Assembly (NCBI RefSeq): GCF_042219825.1
Contig: NZ_JBHJHQ010000004.1
Coordinates: forward strand, 588,079 to 652,078
Reading direction: 5' to 3'
Source: JBHJHP01 sp042219825
GTDB lineage: Bacteria; Bacteroidota; Bacteroidia; Bacteroidales; UBA5342
Length of the DNA: 64,000 nt
A model generated the notes under the pieces. That model did not search any database and was not told where the DNA came from. It worked only from the letters and a program-made list of their open reading frames with translations. The translations under genes were made by a program, and so were the position numbers. Below, piece by piece: positions 1-8,948 of this stretch; within the stretch, counting starts at the first letter, position 1; every line of letters begins with the position of its first letter.

Positions 1-66
1 GTAAAAGCATATTTTACCGAAAAAGGATTTAAACAAGTAATAAAGCTAAATGAATTGATGGTATGA
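1..66 (+). CDS. C-terminal tail of an unidentified upstream gene (partial)
   Basis: Frame 1 is open from the first base and ends with TGA at 64-66. Its stop overlaps the start codon of the diphosphomevalonate decarboxylase gene in an ATGA arrangement, the usual sign of translational coupling in an operon. Only about 21 residues are visible (ending ...KLNELMV), too few to name a family. The call rests on the open frame and the overlap alone. Confidence 0.4.
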   Translation, partial: VKAYFTEKGFKQVIKLNELMV

Positions 67-1115
67 GTTCATCACAAACGTGGAAAAAAGTAGCTTGGCG
101 TAGTCCGTCGAATATAGCATTAATAAAATACTGGGGAAAATACGGGAGACAACTACCGCGGAATCCGTCTATTAGTATGACGTTGAAAAACTGTTATACT
201 GAAACGGAAATGGAATACAGATTTGGGAATGTTTCAAACGGACCTGTTCTGGATTTTAGGTTTCAGGGGAAACACGATGAGATATTTGCAGCCCGGATAA
301 TGCATTATCTGGATGATATCAGTAATGAAAAACCGTTTCTGAAAAATCTGGAGATGAAAGTGAGCTCATCCAATAGTTTTCCGCATTCTGCTGGTGTGGC
401 CTCATCAGCATCCTCGATGAGCGCTTTTGTGTTATGCTTGTTGGTTGCAGAGAATGAAATAATGGGTATTGAGAAGGATGAGGAGGATTTTCTAAAAGAA
501 GCGTCTTCATTCAGCCGTCTTGCATCAGGGAGCGCAGCCCGTTCATTGTACGGTGGTTTTGTTATTTGGGGAGAATCGGCTTTTATACCTCATTCGTCAT
601 CAAAGTATGCATTACCGGTAACAGAGGTTGCACCCGTATTTCAAACGTACAGGGACGCTGTGATGATTGTATCAAGCAAAAAGAAAACGATGGCGAGTAC
701 TCGCGGACATAAGTTAATGGAAGATCACCCTTTTGCCCAGGAACGGTACGGTCAGGCACGGGTAAATTTATCCCGGATGATAGAAATACTTAGAAATGGA
801 GACCAGATGGGGTTTGCTGAACTTTTAGAACATGAGGCTTTGACTTTACATTCCCTAATGATGTCATCCATTCCGGGCTATATTGAAATAAAAGCCAATA
901 CCATAAATATTATTGACCGGATAAGGGAATACCGGGAGAAAAGTGGTGTGCCATTGGCATTTACACTTGATGCTGGCCCCAATGTCCATATATTATATCC
1001 TGAAGAGGACAAGGAAGAAGTAATCTATTTCATAAAACATCAGTTGAAGGATTTGTGCGAAAACAAAAAATGGATTGACGATGAAATGGGGACCGGACCG
1101 GAAAGACTGATATAA
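63..1115 (+). CDS. mvaD: Diphosphomevalonate decarboxylase
   Basis: GHMP-superfamily enzyme that converts mevalonate 5-diphosphate to isopentenyl diphosphate with ATP, the last step of the mevalonate route. The 350-residue length fits the family. Visible marks are the N-terminal SNIALIKYWGK (residues 16-26), the serine/alanine-rich phosphate-binding stretch FPHSAGVASSASSMSAF (about 106-122), ASGSAARSLYGG (about 154-165) and the C-terminal TLDAGPNVH carrying the conserved aspartate. It starts in an ATGA overlap with the upstream partial frame, and a GHMP kinase follows 129 bp downstream, which fits a mevalonate-pathway cluster in the cytoplasm. Confidence 0.93.
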   Translation: MSSSQTWKKVAWRSPSNIALIKYWGKYGRQLPRNPSISMTLKNCYTETEMEYRFGNVSNGPVLDFRFQGKHDEIFAARIMHYLDDISNEKPFLKNLEMKVSSSNSFPHSAGVASSASSMSAFVLCLLVAENEIMGIEKDEEDFLKEASSFSRLASGSAARSLYGGFVIWGESAFIPHSSSKYALPVTEVAPVFQTYRDAVMIVSSKKKTMASTRGHKLMEDHPFAQERYGQARVNLSRMIEILRNGDQMGFAELLEHEALTLHSLMMSSIPGYIEIKANTINIIDRIREYREKSGVPLAFTLDAGPNVHILYPEEDKEEVIYFIKHQLKDLCENKKWIDDEMGTGPERLI

Positions 1116-1232
1116 GACACAAGAATCAGGATAAAGGACATTAGATTGACGATTCACGAATACGAAAAGGATGTTATAAGGTATGTATAACTAACATATT
1201 ACTTACAACTTATTACTTACAACTTACTACTA
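1111..1232 (+). repeat. Composite intergenic repeat, copy 1
   Basis: The gap between mvaD and the GHMP kinase holds two low-complexity modules: an 'ataagacacaagaatc' type module at 1111-1143 and repeated 'acttacaact' words at 1197-1232. Positions 1193-1226 are identical over 34 nt to 45677-45710, and the first module shares 'ataagacacaaga' with the reverse complement of the copy at 36723-36800. It does not encode anything obvious. Confidence 0.75.
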
Positions 1233-1244
1233 ATTGACTAAATC

Positions 1245-2159
1245 ATGAACTACGCCAAACTGTTGCTTTTTGGAGAATATACAGTGCTTAATGGTGGAGA
1301 CTGCATTGAGTTACCGTATAAAAGGTATAGCGGTGTGTTAACTCTGGAAGAACCTGCTGAAGGAGAGGAACAGATGGCACGATGGTCTAACAGACAATTG
1401 CTTGAGTTTTATCATCACTTATTAAAAACCGTAAATACAAAAGCTTATTCCCTTTCGTTTGACATCGAACAAATGGCAACGGACATGTCGCGTGGTCTTT
1501 GGTTCAAAAGTGATATTCCGGGACAATCAGGCTTTGGAAGTTCCGGTGCTCTGGTTGCTACAATTGTAAACCGTTACGGAATAAATGTATTGGCAGAGAG
1601 TACAGAAAATCTACAACGGCTTTTTGCTGCACTTGAAAATAATTTTCATGGCAACAGTTCAGGAATGGATCCCTTAGTCTCTTTCCTTTGTGTTCCGGTT
1701 GCAAAAATCAAAAATGAATTACATTTTGCTAATTTGCAACAACAATTAACGGATGAGATTAAACTGTTTCTTGTACAGGCAAAGCAGGAAAATAATACAA
1801 GGGCGCTAATCCAAACCTTTAAAAAAAGGATGGCAGATCCCGGGTTTAAAAAGAGTTATTCAGAAAACCTGGTGCCGTTAACTAACCGGATGATTAGTTT
1901 GATTTTAAATCGCGATAATACGGATTGGTTTAAATATTTGAAAGAATTATCTCAGCAACAGAAAGCGTTCTACTCCGATATTATTCCGGAAAATTTACAA
2001 GGTATGATGGATTCAGATCTGTTTCATCTTAAACTTCTTGGATCCGGTGGGGGATATATGTTAGGTTTTACCCGTGATTATAAAGAGACTGTAAATTTTT
2101 TTAATACAGCCAATATTCCTCTTATCAGGATCAGACATTCAGATCTTATCGTGGAATAA
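1245..2159 (+). CDS. GHMP-family kinase, probably mevalonate kinase-like
   Basis: 304-residue small-molecule kinase of the GHMP superfamily. The N-terminus KLLLFGEYTVLNGG matches the mevalonate-kinase style opening 'LxGEhxVxxG'; the phosphate loop is PGQSGFGSSGAL (about 93-104); NSSGMDPLVS (about 138-147) resembles the active-site Asp region; and LLGSGGGYMLGF near the C-terminus is the third GHMP motif. Being next to mvaD it most likely phosphorylates mevalonate or phosphomevalonate in the cytoplasm, but the exact substrate cannot be read from sequence. It ends only 3 bp from the stop of the convergent FGE-type gene. Confidence 0.8.
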   Translation: MNYAKLLLFGEYTVLNGGDCIELPYKRYSGVLTLEEPAEGEEQMARWSNRQLLEFYHHLLKTVNTKAYSLSFDIEQMATDMSRGLWFKSDIPGQSGFGSSGALVATIVNRYGINVLAESTENLQRLFAALENNFHGNSSGMDPLVSFLCVPVAKIKNELHFANLQQQLTDEIKLFLVQAKQENNTRALIQTFKKRMADPGFKKSYSENLVPLTNRMISLILNRDNTDWFKYLKELSQQQKAFYSDIIPENLQGMMDSDLFHLKLLGSGGGYMLGFTRDYKETVNFFNTANIPLIRIRHSDLIVE

Positions 2160-2162
2160 GTT

Positions 2163-3323
2163 TTACATCACATCTTTTACACATCGAAAACCGATATGAG
2201 GAGCGCTTGTATCGGGAGTGGATTTCATCCGTGCTGCTGCTCTGTATCCTGAACAATATACATCATTGCACAAAAATGATCCGCCCCGAATCACTTTCTT
2301 ATGGGCATAGGGCTCATTCGGATCAAAACTTGTTTCCGGCCCCTGAGGGTTATCTGCCACAGAGCTTAAGTCAAATGTGGAATAGTAACTATTGTTGTAC
2401 CAATCGTTGCACCATTCCCAAACATTTCCGGCCATATCGTATAATCCAAAATTATTAGGTTTGAACTGCATTACCGGTGCAGTGTAATAATAGCCGTCAG
2501 CTTCGGTATTGAGATACGGAAACTTTCCTTCCCAACTGTTGGCTTTAGGGCTACCCGAATTAACAGATTCATTTCCCCATGGATAGATATAGTCATCGTT
2601 TCCACCCCGTGCGGCATATTCCCATTCGGCTTCAGTTGGTAAACGTTTACCTGCCCATTCAGCGTAAGCGTTTGCATCTTCCCAACTTACATGTACAACG
2701 GGCTGATCCATTTTATCTTCTATTGAGCTTTCTTTCCCTAGAGGATGTCTCCAATCGGTTCCGTTAGTCCATTTCCACCATATCATTGGATTATCAAGGG
2801 GAACTGCTTTTTCTGACGGATTAAACATCAGTGAACCCGGCTGTAACATTTCATCAGGAGGTTTTGGTGTTCCCTTTGGTAGCTCTTTTTTCAGTTCATC
2901 CCAGTTTACGGCTTTTTCTGCAGTAGTGATGTAGCCGGTTGCCTCAACAAAAGCTGAAAATTGGCGGTTGGTCACTTCATGTTGATCCATTAAAAATGCA
3001 TTAACTTTTACCTTATGAACCGGAAATTCATCGGATCTGGCAAACTGTTTTTCCCTTCCTCCCATGTTAAATTCTCCTGACGGAATCAGAACCATGTCAT
3101 CAGGCACCTGAATTTCATCTTGTTTTCCATCTTTATCCTGTATTACCGTGTTATCAGAGGTGTTGTTTCCCTTTTGTACCATCAACTGAAACCTTGATTC
3201 TGTTGAAGGGGAAATACAGACTTCAGCTGAATCTGAGTTCATATTTGATCCGTTATTTTGAACCGGTTTGTTTTTGCAGGAGAATATTATGAAAGTGGTC
3301 AGAAAAATGAATGAAATTCGCAT
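2163..3323 (-). CDS. Formylglycine-generating-enzyme-type (SUMF1 family) lipoprotein
   Basis: 386-residue exported lipoprotein: hydrophobic N-terminus with lipobox IIFSC (Cys16), then a full FGE-sulfatase domain. Marks include MVLIPSGEFNMGG, the EVTNRQFSAFV segment, PTEAEWEYAARGG, LYDMAGNVWEWC and the C-terminal IRGGSFLC(N)4-type block. The two cysteines that form the active site in true FGE are present five residues apart (Cys352 and Cys357), and the following AAARMKSTPD...HIGFRC also matches true FGE. Many Bacteroidota members of this family (GldJ/GldK type) lack these cysteines, so this copy may really oxidise sulfatase cysteines in the periplasm. No sulfatase gene is in the window. It converges on the GHMP kinase. 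Confidence 0.82.
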   Translation of the reverse strand: MRISFIFLTTFIIFSCKNKPVQNNGSNMNSDSAEVCISPSTESRFQLMVQKGNNTSDNTVIQDKDGKQDEIQVPDDMVLIPSGEFNMGGREKQFARSDEFPVHKVKVNAFLMDQHEVTNRQFSAFVEATGYITTAEKAVNWDELKKELPKGTPKPPDEMLQPGSLMFNPSEKAVPLDNPMIWWKWTNGTDWRHPLGKESSIEDKMDQPVVHVSWEDANAYAEWAGKRLPTEAEWEYAARGGNDDYIYPWGNESVNSGSPKANSWEGKFPYLNTEADGYYYTAPVMQFKPNNFGLYDMAGNVWEWCNDWYNNSYYSTFDLSSVADNPQGPETSFDPNEPYAHKKVIRGGSFLCNDVYCSGYRAAARMKSTPDTSAPHIGFRCVKDVM

Positions 3324-3563
3324 ATATACATTGTTGTTACTGTCAAAAGAACTCGTTTCAGACGATAAAGGTTCATTGTCTGATAAAAAACTTTAGCAGG
3401 TCGTAATATCCAAATTTAACTACGCTCCAACAACATCCCGGTTTATGTAATTGTTGAAATTTAACAGCTTTAAACCAGAGTGACTATAAAATTCAAAAAA
3501 ACTTAAAATCATCAACTTACATTTTACCGGATTGTTTCTAAAAAAACATTAAGCTGTATAACT

Positions 3564-5606
3564 ATGCACGTACATCTTCATTCCAACCAACTTATTAGTG
3601 AGAGCAGTCCGTATTTACTGCAACATGCGCACAATCCCGTGGACTGGCATCCATGGAGTAATGAAACTTTGGAAAAAGCAGCAAAGGAACAAAAAATGCT
3701 GATTATCAGTATCGGTTATTCGGCATGTCACTGGTGTCATGTGATGGAACATGAAAGTTTCGAGAATAAAGAGGTGGCAGCTTTCATGAACAAACATTTT
3801 ATTCCCATAAAGGTTGACAGGGAAGAGCGACCTGACATTGACCATATCTACATGAGTGCCGTTCAGCTGATTAGTGGACGAGGAGGATGGCCGCTTAATG
3901 TGATTGCTCTACCGGATGGCAGACCTGTATACGGTGGAACTTATTTCCCGAGGGTACAATGGCTTGATATGTTACAGCAGCTGGTGGATTTTGCCGATAA
4001 GAATCCGGAAAAGATGGAGGAATATGCCGAGAATCTTACAAACGGAATTATTCAGAGTGATATTGTCACACCGGTGCAACATCTGGAATCTTTTTCGCTT
4101 GAAAAACTGCATACGATTTTTAAGAACTGGAAAGAACATCTTGACCTTGAAAAAGGGGGAACACGGGGTGCACCTAAATTTCCCATGCCGGTTAGTTATC
4201 AGTTTTTGATGCATTACGCATTTTTAACAGGAAATAAAGAAGCAAATGAAGCCGTTATGCTGACCTTGGATAAAATGGCTATGGGAGGAATTTATGATCA
4301 TTTAGGAGGTGGATTTGCACGTTATTCAACCGATGAGGATTGGAAGGTTCCACATTTTGAAAAGATGTTGTATGATAATGGTCAGCTGGTAAGTTTATAC
4401 GCTAATGCTTACCAAAATGCACAAAAGGATGAATATAAAAACGTTGTTTTACAAACCCTGAATTTTGTTGAAGAAGAACTTATGTCGCATGAAAGTGGGT
4501 TCTATTCAGCGCTTGATGCTGACAGTGGAGGTGTTGAGGGTAAATATTATAGCTGGACAAAGAAGGAGTTAGATCATTTACTTGGCGACATTGCTCCCAT
4601 TGTATATAAGTATTATGGCATTACCGAAACCGGAAACTGGGAAGACGGATTGAACATATTACATCGTTCCTTTTCGGACAAGGAGGTGGCAGATGAATTT
4701 GGTATCTCCGTAAAAGCCTTGCACCGGAAAATTAAGAAAGTGAATGAACTGCTTTTTGATGAACGGGAAAACAGGGAAAAACCGGGGCTGGATGATAAGA
4801 TTCTTACTTCATGGAACGCCCTAATGTGTAAAGGTTTTATTGATGCTTACCGTGTTTTCGATGATCCGCATTACCTGGAAATTGCCACACGAAATCTTGC
4901 ATTTTTATTATCGAAGCTGAAGAAACAGGATTACAGGCTTGACAGGAATTACAAAGATGGAATATCATCTATAAATGGTTTCCTTGATGACTATGCATTT
5001 TTGATTGATGCACTGATAGCTATGTATACAGCAACCTTCAATGAGTTTTATATTGATGAAGCTCTGGCTTTCACGGAATATGCAATTGAGCACTTTTACG
5101 ATCAGAGTGGGGGAATATTTTTCTATACATCCGATATGGATCATAAACTTATTGCCCGAAACCATGAAGTAACTGACAATGTTATGCCTTCTTCAAATTC
5201 TGCTATGGCAAAAAATTTGTTTATGCTGGGGCACTATTTTGAGAAAAATGAGTTTATTGAAATGGCTCAACGCATGCTTACCAGTGTTAAGAAAGAGATG
5301 CAGCGATCAGGTGCCTATTTTGCCAACTGGTGTATTTTGAAAGCATGGTTTGCACAACACCCGTTTGAAGTGGCAATTGCAGGTAAAGAAGCAATTGAGG
5401 TGCGTAAGGAAATGGATCACTATTATTTACCACATGTGCTGTTTTGCGGAGGAAATGGCAACAGTACACTTCCGTTGCTTAAAAACAGACAGGTTCAGGG
5501 CAAAACCATAATCTATGTGTGTCAGGATAGTAGATGTCTGCAACCGGTTGAACAAGTTGAAAATGCACTGAATCAAATTAAAATACAGACTGCCGATTTG
5601 AATTAG
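3564..5606 (+). CDS. DUF255 thioredoxin-like protein (YyaL/SSP411 family)
   Basis: 680-residue cytoplasmic protein of the widespread YyaL family. The N-terminal thioredoxin-like domain carries SSPYLLQHAHNPVDW and the CxxC-type motif SACHWCHVM (about residues 53-61), followed by PDID and GGWPLNV blocks; the rest is an (alpha/alpha)6-barrel like N-acylglucosamine 2-epimerases, with HFEKMLYDN and DADSGGVEGKYYSW. Length matches the family (about 680). Its physiological role is not established. Transcribed alone, with 240 bp of non-coding DNA upstream. Confidence 0.9.
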   Translation: MHVHLHSNQLISESSPYLLQHAHNPVDWHPWSNETLEKAAKEQKMLIISIGYSACHWCHVMEHESFENKEVAAFMNKHFIPIKVDREERPDIDHIYMSAVQLISGRGGWPLNVIALPDGRPVYGGTYFPRVQWLDMLQQLVDFADKNPEKMEEYAENLTNGIIQSDIVTPVQHLESFSLEKLHTIFKNWKEHLDLEKGGTRGAPKFPMPVSYQFLMHYAFLTGNKEANEAVMLTLDKMAMGGIYDHLGGGFARYSTDEDWKVPHFEKMLYDNGQLVSLYANAYQNAQKDEYKNVVLQTLNFVEEELMSHESGFYSALDADSGGVEGKYYSWTKKELDHLLGDIAPIVYKYYGITETGNWEDGLNILHRSFSDKEVADEFGISVKALHRKIKKVNELLFDERENREKPGLDDKILTSWNALMCKGFIDAYRVFDDPHYLEIATRNLAFLLSKLKKQDYRLDRNYKDGISSINGFLDDYAFLIDALIAMYTATFNEFYIDEALAFTEYAIEHFYDQSGGIFFYTSDMDHKLIARNHEVTDNVMPSSNSAMAKNLFMLGHYFEKNEFIEMAQRMLTSVKKEMQRSGAYFANWCILKAWFAQHPFEVAIAGKEAIEVRKEMDHYYLPHVLFCGGNGNSTLPLLKNRQVQGKTIIYVCQDSRCLQPVEQVENALNQIKIQTADLN

Positions 5607-5651
5607 CAGTCTGTAAAAGGGTTCAAACAATTTTAATTAAAATCAAGTATT

Positions 5652-6419
5652 TTATTCTTTTGCAGAAACGAATTTGTCAGGTTTCAGCATAAAGTACCAT
5701 GAAACTGCGTAAGCAGTAGGATCATTGCTAAGTTCAGGAGAATTCTTCTTCGACATATCAGGTTCCATACTGTTATTTTTGAAAGGGATGATTACATCAG
5801 CGCCCGTTGTCCAGTTTGCGGGCGTCAAAACTTTATCATCATCACTTTTTTGTAAGGCTAAAACAGTTCTTTTAATTTCTTCAATATTTCGCCCTGTTTC
5901 CATCGGATAAAACATAATTGCCCTGATTGAATTAGTTGGATCGATAATAAATACGCCTCTCACATTTTTTGTGCTGTTAACATTTGGATGTATCATTCCG
6001 TATTTTCTGGATATAGAATATTGTGGGTCGGAGCATAATGGAAAATTAAATTTTGTGTTACTGATGCCTTTATACGTTAATTCTTCCATGGACTTAACCC
6101 ACAATTTGTGCCTTTCTATATTATCTGTGGACACAACAGCAATCTTTACTCCCAATTTGTCAAAATCAGAACTGGCATGAGCCATCTCAAGTAGTTCAGA
6201 AGTGCATACAGGAGTAAAATCTGCTGGATGGCTTAGTAATATTTTCCAGCTGCTGCCAAAATCTTTGGGAAAGTTCAAATTTCCCTGAGTTGATTCAGCC
6301 TTGAATTCCGGTGCTTTTTCTCCAATTAATGGAAAATACTCAATTCCCTTTTGTTTCTGAGCCAAAAGGCAAAGAGGTAAAAGAAAACATACTGTAATTA
6401 ATAAAAGATTCTTTTTCAT
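5652..6419 (-). CDS. Exported 1-Cys peroxiredoxin (Prx6 type)
   Basis: Reduces peroxides through the peroxidatic cysteine in HPADFTPVCTSE (Cys72). The C-terminal half with FYPMETGRNIEEI and TPANWTTGADVIIP matches the Prx6/1-Cys group. Unlike typical cytosolic members, residues 1-20 form a signal peptide (MKKN, hydrophobic core, LLAQ cleavage), so the protein should act in the periplasm. Another cysteine lies at about residue 129 but not at a standard resolving position. Single gene convergent with the DUF255 gene; 46 bp separate their stops. Confidence 0.88.
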   Translation of the reverse strand: MKKNLLLITVCFLLPLCLLAQKQKGIEYFPLIGEKAPEFKAESTQGNLNFPKDFGSSWKILLSHPADFTPVCTSELLEMAHASSDFDKLGVKIAVVSTDNIERHKLWVKSMEELTYKGISNTKFNFPLCSDPQYSISRKYGMIHPNVNSTKNVRGVFIIDPTNSIRAIMFYPMETGRNIEEIKRTVLALQKSDDDKVLTPANWTTGADVIIPFKNNSMEPDMSKKNSPELSNDPTAYAVSWYFMLKPDKFVSAKE

Positions 6420-6757
6420 GTGGCATTTGTTTTAATTTGAATTAAATCTAAATAAAAACAAATATCCGATGTTAAAATCAAATTAGTAATTTATGAATAT
6501 TAGTATTACATTAATTTAATAATGTTGACATAGATGAATAAAGGTAAATGAGGTGTAAAAGGATTAAATATCATTTTATTAAATCAATAATTGGCAGATT
6601 GACGAAATAATTAATTATTAATATTAAATTAATTAATGTTAGAAGTAATAATAACGTATTAAAGATATATTAAAACAAGTATCAATTTAACAAATAAAAA
6701 TATGTATATATGTAATTAAATCGGATTTTAGTGTTCGGAATGATAATTGTCATGTTT
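6420..6757. other. 338-bp AT-rich gap with no recognisable feature
   Basis: Between the peroxiredoxin start and the ZIP transporter stop. The DNA is very AT-rich with many 'ttaattaat' type words; no open frame, convincing terminator or repeat was seen. It should hold the peroxiredoxin promoter, but no clear TAnnTTTG box stands out. Confidence 0.6.
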
Positions 6758-7573
6758 TTAACCCAATGCCACATCCAGTAACATCATAGTTGCAAATCCA
6801 AGCATGGCGCCAATGGTAGAATAGTCAGTTTCGTCACCGGTTTGAGATTCAGGAATCAGTTCTTCTACAACCACAAAGATCATGGCACCGGCAGCAAATG
6901 CAAGGGCATAAGGTAAAATAGGTGTCATGGAGAGTACCAGGTATGCACCAATCACGCCGGCAATGGGTTCAACCATTCCGGAAAGTTGTCCGTAGTTGAA
7001 TGCCTTTAGCCTTGAAAAACCTTCCCGACGTAAGGGTATAGATACTGCTGCTCCTTCCGGAAAGTTTTGCAAGCCAATACCCATAGCAAGAGCAACCGCT
7101 CCAATCAGAAGGGCAGGATCAGGATTGTGAGCCAGTGCCCCGAATGCTACCCCAACTGCCAGTCCCTCAGGTATGTTATGTAAGGTGATCGCTAAAACAA
7201 GCAGCACACTTCGTTTCCATGTGGTATGTATCCCTTCAGCTTTATCGCGTGATAATCCCAAATGGAGATGAGGGAGTATTTTATCAACAATCAGCAGAAA
7301 AGCTCCACCAGCCAAAAATCCTATAACTGCCGGTGCCCAGGATGATCCGCCATTGGCTTCAGACATTTCTATGGCAGGTTTCAACAAGGACCAGAAGCTG
7401 GCCGCAATCATAACTCCTGCAGCAAAACCAAGCATGGAGTTCAGCACTCTTTTATTTATCGATTTAAAAAAGAATACCATCATGGCTCCAAGTGCTGTAA
7501 GCGCCCAGGTAAACAGTGTAGCTCCTAATGCCAGTAGAATGGGATTATAGTCAAGTAAACTTTCAATATTCAT
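6758..7573 (-). CDS. ZIP-family metal transporter
   Basis: 271-residue inner-membrane protein with about eight hydrophobic segments. It carries the two signature helices of ZIP transporters: HNIPEGLAVGVAFG (about residues 132-145) and NFPEGAAVSIPLR (about 170-182), which supply the metal-binding His/Glu pairs. It belongs with the ZupT/GufA branch, which moves zinc and other divalent cations into the cytoplasm. Transcribed alone on the minus strand, 112 bp after the PAP2 gene stop. The exact metal cannot be inferred. Confidence 0.9.
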   Translation of the reverse strand: MNIESLLDYNPILLALGATLFTWALTALGAMMVFFFKSINKRVLNSMLGFAAGVMIAASFWSLLKPAIEMSEANGGSSWAPAVIGFLAGGAFLLIVDKILPHLHLGLSRDKAEGIHTTWKRSVLLVLAITLHNIPEGLAVGVAFGALAHNPDPALLIGAVALAMGIGLQNFPEGAAVSIPLRREGFSRLKAFNYGQLSGMVEPIAGVIGAYLVLSMTPILPYALAFAAGAMIFVVVEELIPESQTGDETDYSTIGAMLGFATMMLLDVALG

Positions 7574-7685
7574 CTTTTGCTGGTGTATTTAATAATGCTA
7601 AATTCAAAATTAACACTTTTTTAGAAATCACCTAAATGTTGAAAGCAATACAGAGTAAAAAATCGGAATAAGGTTTATGGTTCAA

Positions 7686-8447
7686 TTAGAAACTGTATAC
7701 TGCATAAAGTCCAGGATTGTGATCATCAAACTGAGGAATAATAGTAATTTTTGCATCTTTTTTAAAGGGATTGAAATTTTTTAAGGGTTCAAAATGATAT
7801 ACCAAATGTGTAACCAGTAAACCAATTCCGGCTCCGACCATAACATCCGATAACCAGTGTTTATTATTGATCATTCGGAATGAAGCTGTTGCCGTTGAGA
7901 AGGCAAAACCACTGTAAGCCAGAAGTGGTGATGTTTCGTTGAATTCGTGGTATAACACGGTAGCGTTGGTAAATGCAAGAGTTGTATGACCCGAAGGGAA
8001 AGAAAATCGTGCTCCGGTTGGACGTGTTTTCAGGGTCAGAAATTTAAGACCATGTGTAATTGATGCCGTTATAACATTGGATATAATAAGATATTTCGTT
8101 TGATCAAACCAATGGTTTTTTGCTTTTACTCCGCATAGATCAGCCAGGTAAAGTTCTGCAACAGGGGCATATTGCATGTAATCATCTATCCTGAACTCAT
8201 AGCTGTTCCCTACGGTGTTTCGGAGGTTAGTCTGCAGATTTTTTTCAAACAAACTACCACTGATGATACTACCTGCTCCAATAAGAGAAGCAGGCAATAT
8301 TTCGGTTTTAATAAGTGATTTTATTGTAGTGCTGTCCTTAACCTGAGCCGACGATTTGGCATGGAATGAAAGTAAAGCAAATGTAATCAATACAAAAAGT
8401 ACAGGTTTTAAAGGGCAACGATCAATCGTTATCTTCCTCATCTTCAT
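7686..8447 (-). CDS. PAP2-superfamily phosphatase
   Basis: Membrane-associated acid phosphatase with a cleavable N-terminal segment ending SSAQ. The family motifs are visible: KTRPTGARFSFPSGHTT (KxxxxxxRP-like block and SGH) and a later HWLSDVMVGAG block with the catalytic His and Asp. The likely substrate is a lipid phosphate or pyrophosphate at the periplasmic face. The longest frame begins with TTG at 8450; ATG codons at 8447 and 8441 are better starts, and all overlap the upstream PepSY-like gene by 20-29 bp. Its place in a run with a PagL-like protein makes lipid A dephosphorylation an attractive but unproven role. Confidence 0.82.
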   Translation of the reverse strand: MKMRKITIDRCPLKPVLFVLITFALLSFHAKSSAQVKDSTTIKSLIKTEILPASLIGAGSIISGSLFEKNLQTNLRNTVGNSYEFRIDDYMQYAPVAELYLADLCGVKAKNHWFDQTKYLIISNVITASITHGLKFLTLKTRPTGARFSFPSGHTTLAFTNATVLYHEFNETSPLLAYSGFAFSTATASFRMINNKHWLSDVMVGAGIGLLVTHLVYHFEPLKNFNPFKKDAKITIIPQFDDHNPGLYAVYSF

Positions 8448-8883
8448 CAATTTTCTTTTGTTTTATGACTTTGCCGCTTTTGTCAAAAACGATTTCGAGA
8501 GCTTCGTTCTTCTTTTCCAGTTTTATTTCGTAAAATACGCCATCGCGTGTTTCTGAAATTTCGGCTTCGTCCATTTTATACCCGCTGAAATCTTTTGTTA
8601 TTGTGTTCTTTATACTTTCAGGAAGATCTTTTTTGCTGATTTCTGATTCAGTTTCGAGCCATTTTCCTGAAGCATCATAATTGGCAGAATATTCCATTCC
8701 GTTTATTCTGAATTCAGCTTCCCATTCCGTTTCTGATTCTTTTCCCCACTCAACATGTTTTGCGTTGGGGAATTTTTTTGTAAATGCTGTTTTAACCTGT
8801 TCAGGTACTTTTACTTTTGGCTGACCACAAGCGTTTAGCATTAAGGCTGCCAGTAAGGCAATCGTTAATGTGACTGATTTCAT
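8422..8883 (-). CDS. PepSY-like (BLIP-like) lipoprotein
   Basis: 153 residues with a lipoprotein signal peptide (LMLNAC, Cys19). The mature part consists of two short repeats of the PepSY-like fold common in Bacteroidota: VKTAFTKKFPNAKHVEWGKE...WEAEFRINGMEYSANYDASGKW and a degenerate second copy with IKNTITKDFSGYK...FYEIKLEKKNEALEIVFDKSGKV. Such proteins often accompany two-component systems; their biochemical role is not settled. It has a candidate promoter and operator of its own (8909-8944) and overlaps the PAP2 gene. Confidence 0.8.
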   Translation of the reverse strand: MKSVTLTIALLAALMLNACGQPKVKVPEQVKTAFTKKFPNAKHVEWGKESETEWEAEFRINGMEYSANYDASGKWLETESEISKKDLPESIKNTITKDFSGYKMDEAEISETRDGVFYEIKLEKKNEALEIVFDKSGKVIKQKKIDEDEEDND

Positions 8884-8908
8884 AATTTGTATTTTAGTTT
8901 GTAATGCT

Positions 8909-8944
8909 CAAATGTAAAGCTTGATTCTAAAGGAAATTTGAAGT
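8909..8944 (-). promoter_or_regulatory. Promoter with two 11-bp-spaced operator half-sites, PepSY-like gene
   Basis: On the minus strand a TACATTTG box (8916-8909) fits the Bacteroidota -7 consensus TAnnTTTG, 25 nt before the ATG. Upstream lie ACTTCAA (8944-8938) and CCTTTAG (8933-8927), starting exactly 11 nt apart. The word CTTTAGAATC is shared with the operator at 17329-17379, and the distance from the last repeat to the TTTG of the box is the same as there. Confidence 0.5.
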
Positions 8945-8948
8945 GTTG

